DNA from: Verrucomicrobiota bacterium
Lineage (GTDB): Bacteria; Verrucomicrobiota; Verrucomicrobiia; Opitutales; Opitutaceae
Direction of reading: 5' to 3'
Assembly (NCBI GenBank): GCA_016721945.1
Contig: JADKHC010000003.1
Span: 203,678-267,677, forward strand
DNA: 64,000 nucleotides
In this document: positions 60,804 to 64,000 of the stretch, in pieces
Layout of the letters: each line of letters opens with the position of its first letter
Position numbering within the stretch: the stretch's first letter is position 1
Program-made: the position numbers and the translations under genes
Notes under the pieces: generated by a model
What the model saw: the letters and a program-made list of their open reading frames with translations, nothing else
Told to the model about the DNA's origin: nothing
Database searches by the model: none

Positions 60804-61958
60804 TTGGCGGTATTTCTTCCAGTGATTGGCTATCCATTAGCCGAACTCGTCGAGAAAAATGGAGGGCCAACTGATATTGCTATGTTTCAGAGAATGTTTT
60901 TCACAGTCCCTGTTCTTCTCTCCACTTTCCTGCTTGTCGATAGATTGAACGAGAAACGGAAGCGATGCCGCGCGAGACCGCTCCGACCAATCGTGTTTTT
61001 GAGTGTATTCGCAATTGCAGCGACAGGTATTGTGCTCGAGCCCTCCCGAGCACCTTACTTCAACCGGTTTTGGCATGTCGTCAGTATGACCCCCAACGAC
61101 TTGACCCTACAGCCATTACTACGCGAGGCCGAGTTGTCTGGGATAGCTTCACCCACGGGACTGGTTGTGGCCCCTCCGGTTGCAACAGCAGTAGCGTACT
61201 CCAACAACGTCACGCCCTATGGTTCCTCTGCTTATCGATTGATCGGAAAAAGCCAGGTCAACGAGATGGCTGATGCCGTTTCTTTCTGCGGAGCGCTTAT
61301 AAGCAATTTTCTTCCAGCGAATCCAGTCCGGGCCAGCAGCGTAAAAAACGAGTGGGCGTCACCATACGAAACAGGAGTACCAGAACCCAAATACTATGGG
61401 TGGATGCTGGTCGGCGGAAACCCACCTGAAACGCCAACCCCAAGCCGTGAAATCGAAGGGGCTTTATTCCCGATCCACAATCCAGCAGGGAGGGCTTCCT
61501 ACATTCTCAGTTCAGAGCTCAATCCCGTTTCAGGCAGCAAAACATACGTTGTATCCATCACTATTTCCCAAGCAGGAAATGCGAACGCCGGAAACTACCT
61601 TTGCATCGCATGGTACGATGAAAACAAACGTCTTCTCGAAGCCAACAAGGAGCGCCCCTTAGGCGCAGGGAACCCAGACGGCTGGGTCAATGGCACGTAC
61701 AGCTATTTCGGCCTCACAAATACCCCAGCCCCCTTGCGAGCTAAAACATTTCGATGCGAATTTGGCGCGGGAACTGGTCAACGAATCCCAGCGGGCGCCA
61801 GTTACGCGCGACTTGGCGCGCTGCTTAATTACACGGACGCACCCAAGCTACCAACAACCATCTACGATGGTGAACGTATACCAATACAAACTCCGCGATT
61901 CGCCTCCTCGCGCCGCCTGAGACTTCCATATACACTGCAGGATCTATCGCCGGATTAA
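60804..61958 (+). pseudogene. 3' part of the split membrane protein
   Basis: The frame is open from about 60741 and has only TTG-type starts (60804). It begins 'VGWLSISPLAVFLPVIGYPL' and has a further helix 'RMFFTVPVLLSTFLLVDRL' and 'PIVFLSVFAIAATGIVL', then a ~290-residue soluble domain ending 'LPYTLQDLSPD'. It has the character of a continuation of the 59334-60737 protein, from which it is separated by a stop and a frame change; roughly one helix-loop unit seems missing. No SD or promoter is seen before it. The soluble part has no recognised domain; it looks beta-rich. Confidence 0.5.
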
Positions 61959-62068
61959 CCTCTTCACTGGTCCTCGCGCGAGGTGAATATGAAATTTGGT
62001 GGGCTGCGCGAAATCAGGCGGGCAATAGCAATTAGGGATTCTACACCTCCCCATCAATGAGACCACAC

Positions 62069-63088
62069 TTAGGACAATAGACTGCGCACGGTATCCACGA
62101 CAAAGCCGTTTTCTTCTGCCGACATCGTTGGGAATAACGGCAACGAAACACAACCCTTCCAATGCCGCTCAGCGTTTGGAAAGAGTTCCGGGCTCAAGGA
62201 GTACGTTTCCTTGTAATATGTCATTCGGTGGAGCGGCTTGTAATGAACAGAATACCCAATTTCGTGCCGACTCAGCGCCTCAATGAAAGCGGCGCGGTTC
62301 AATCGCGCGCCGGGCCCCAGTACCAACCAAAACAAGTGCCACGCGTGATCTTCTCCTCGGCCATGTACCAATGGTAAACTTACATCAGGCAGGGAGCGGA
62401 ATCCATCGAGGTACTTTTCTGCAATCTTTTGTCGGCATTCACGATATTCATGGGCCCGCTTGAGCTGAGCTAGGCCGACCGCTGCCGCCAGATCAGGAAG
62501 GTTATATTTAAAGCCCGGAGCCACAACATCGTACTCCCAGCTCGCAGACGCACTAGTAAATCGATTCCATATATCGCGATCGATTCCGTGCAGACGCATC
62601 GTTCGCGCACGCTTTGCAATCCGCTCGTCGTTCGTCACGAGCATCCCTCCTTCTCCTGTGGTTATCGTCTTGTTCGCATCAAAGGAGAAGCAAGTCACGT
62701 CTCCCCACTCACCGATCATTCGGCCAGCGCATCGTGTTGGGAACGCATGCGCGGCGTCTTCAATCACGCTAACCCCGCGAGCGCGGCAAATTTTCATGAT
62801 CCCAGGCATATCGGCGGCCTGGCCACCGAAGTGTACCACCACGACAGCTTTGATCCCAGGCATACGATTCAACGCTTCGTCGATTCCCGAGGGAGTCACC
62901 AGACAACTACCTTCTTCCACATCCAAAAACACAGGATCAGCGCCCACATAGCGAATGACCTCAGCCGACGCAGTGAACGTCATGGTCGGCACCAGCACCT
63001 TATCTCCAGGACCGACGCCTAGAGCCTCGACAGCAAGATGAAGAGCCGCGGTGGCCGAGTTTACAGCCACTGCGAATTTCGAATTCAC
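62069..63088 (-). CDS. DegT/DnrJ/EryC1-type sugar aminotransferase, start codon problem
   Basis: 339 residues from the only usable start (GTG 63088). PLP aminotransferase for nucleotide-sugar 4-amino or 3-amino groups: 'AVAVNSATAALHLAVEALG', 'VLVPTMTFTASAEVIRY', 'VSVIEDAAHAFPTRCAGR', Schiff-base Lys in 'CFSFDANKTITTGEGGML', 'YKYNLPDL'-type 'FKYNLPDLAAAVGLAQL'. The same frame stays open upstream to 63256 and encodes the missing N-terminus of the family ('LVPSFIYYENSVQPDRFDG', 'VFSVLESGWLTTAGRCLEFE'), but contains no ATG, GTG or TTG. So the true start has been lost or is non-standard, and the short form would lack conserved residues. Confidence 0.8.
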   Translation of the reverse strand: MNSKFAVAVNSATAALHLAVEALGVGPGDKVLVPTMTFTASAEVIRYVGADPVFLDVEEGSCLVTPSGIDEALNRMPGIKAVVVVHFGGQAADMPGIMKICRARGVSVIEDAAHAFPTRCAGRMIGEWGDVTCFSFDANKTITTGEGGMLVTNDERIAKRARTMRLHGIDRDIWNRFTSASASWEYDVVAPGFKYNLPDLAAAVGLAQLKRAHEYRECRQKIAEKYLDGFRSLPDVSLPLVHGRGEDHAWHLFWLVLGPGARLNRAAFIEALSRHEIGYSVHYKPLHRMTYYKETYSLSPELFPNAERHWKGCVSLPLFPTMSAEENGFVVDTVRSLLS

Positions 63089-63243
63089 TTCGTTCCGAAA
63101 CTTCTCCTCAAACTCGAGGCATCGGCCAGCTGTGGTCAGCCATCCACTCTCTAAGACAGAGAATACATTAGCTTTTCCTTCACCATCAAAACGATCCGGC
63201 TGAACGGAATTTTCATAATATATAAAACTTGGTACGAGTGATT

Positions 63244-63844
63244 CTAGGTTTCTGGATCACCTGTTATAACAACCATCAAAGTCCTTACAAGGATCTTAAA
63301 ATCCCCAACGAAGCTTTGTTTTGCAATATACTCTTCGTAAATCGATAGTTTCTTGGGCAAGATCTCTGTGCGATACGCCTCCATCTGGATTATCTCGAGC
63401 TGACAACAGCGATTCCTCGTTACGAAGCAAATAGATGCAGGATCTGTAATCCCGGGTCGAACGGATAGAACCTTCCTCCATCGATCAGGGTATTCATTCA
63501 CCCACTCTTTTCACCTCGGGCCGGGGGCCGACCAACGACATCTCCCAGAAGTACATTCCATAGCTGGGGAATCTCATCCAACTTCGTAAGCCCTCAACAA
63601 CCGTCCCACCCGGGTTACTCGACTCGAATCTCCAACATCAAGCTACCGTGTTCAGTTCCTTGCGCACCGACATCGTCCTGAATTTGAAGAGATTGAACTC
63701 AACGCCTCCGAAACCGACCCGAGTCTGCCGAAAAAATGCAGGAAATCCTGAATCGATCAGCACCAAGATGGATATGACAGCAAACAAAGGGCTCAGAAGA
63801 ACAAGTCCAATAATAGAAAAACACACATCGGTCAGACGCTTCAT
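63244..63844 (-). pseudogene. Undecaprenyl-phosphate sugar transferase (WcaJ/PglC type), several frameshifts
   Basis: 601 bp, exactly the size of a ~200-residue bacterial sugar transferase. The 5' frame: 'MKRLTDVCFSIIGLVLLSPL' (membrane anchor), 'FFRQTRVGFGGVEFNLFKFR', 'TMSVRKELNTVA', then stop. The middle is spread over three frames: 'RVTRVGRLLR', 'EIPQLWNVLLGD', 'MSLVGPRPEVKR'. The 3' frame: 'NEYPDRWRKVLSVRPGITDP', 'ILPKKLSIYEEYIAKQSFVG'. All family blocks are present in order, so the gene is recent debris or the read quality is poor here. It would have started the lipid-linked sugar assembly of the polysaccharide. It lies just upstream of the aminotransferase. The last 156 bp (63845-64000) show no gene. 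Confidence 0.75.
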
Positions 63845-64000
63845 TTTATTTCTGTATTCGTCCCATCGAATTTCCTGACCATGCACACAACATGTGTTCG
63901 TAAAGGCACACAACAATTGAGCACCTTATACAAAAGCGGATGCAGCCTCGCAGCAAAGCGTCCAATTGGGGGTGCGAGCGTCACACGCGTCGTCGGAAAC

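Overview
The window looks like a chromosome segment of a GC-rich verrucomicrobium close to the Opitutaceae. This is inferred from protein flavour (clade II nos genes, several TonB receptors, PAS/GAF hybrid kinase), the lack of clear Shine-Dalgarno sequences, and dispersed GTAGGG...CCCTAC and CACAGAG-type intergenic repeats. No rRNA, tRNA or CRISPR array was seen.

Layout. (1) 0-2.9 kb: mobile-element debris: an apparently intact tyrosine recombinase with a small HTH gene, a truncated HD-domain gene, an IS4-type transposase remnant, and a 39-nt scrap of a second recombinase. (2) 2.9-5.4 kb: a minus-strand sulfur-type operon (ArsR-rhodanese regulator, nucleoside phosphorylase, DsrE-like protein, methyltransferase). 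(3) 5.6-9.4 kb: a soluble PAS/GAF hybrid histidine kinase. (4) 9.5-17.6 kb: two DUF2249-type genes and a clade II nitrous oxide reductase operon (cytochrome c, nosZ, nosB-like, nosL, nosD, fasciclin lipoprotein, nosF, nosY). (5) 17.7-26.9 kb: secreted proteins of unknown role, then a metal-flavoured group (Cys-motif membrane protein, TonB receptor, Asp-box propeller with a CECCW motif, CopD-like membrane protein) that may supply copper to NosZ. (6) 27.1-29.6 kb: a Crp/Fnr regulator, a trans-sulfuration enzyme and a small novel protein. (7) 30-48 kb: a long iron/heme locus: AraC regulator, three TonB receptors (two frameshifted), DsrE, methyltransferase, cupin, an exported membrane-anchored CobN-like protein resembling HmuS, an ExbB-like protein, a DUF2149 protein, a ChaN-like lipoprotein, a novel-domain/flavodoxin fusion and a Fur-family regulator. 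(8) 48-55.7 kb: an accessory island: LuxR and XRE regulators around paired palindromes, phosphatase-like genes, a broken TnsA/TnsB-type transposition module, a recombinase homologue lacking its catalytic residues, and four ~20-bp repeats. (9) 55.8-64 kb: a surface-polysaccharide region, mostly damaged: intact CapD-type dehydratase, nucleotidyltransferase-fold protein, a split membrane protein carrying in-frame palindromic repeats and heptamer arrays, an aminotransferase without a usable start, and a sugar transferase broken by several frameshifts.

How parts connect. Three promoters (before the DUF2249 pair, the nos operon and the CopD-like gene) carry FNR-type half-sites TTGAY-N4-RTCAA exactly 22 bp upstream of a -10 hexamer, the class II (-41.5) geometry. 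The Crp/Fnr protein at 28.4-29.0 kb has the matching E-x-x-S-R recognition helix and is the natural candidate regulator. A ~85-residue domain with a C-A-R and an A-C-x-L-A-x-x-C-P motif occurs three times in the iron/heme region, once fused to a flavodoxin, and appears undescribed.
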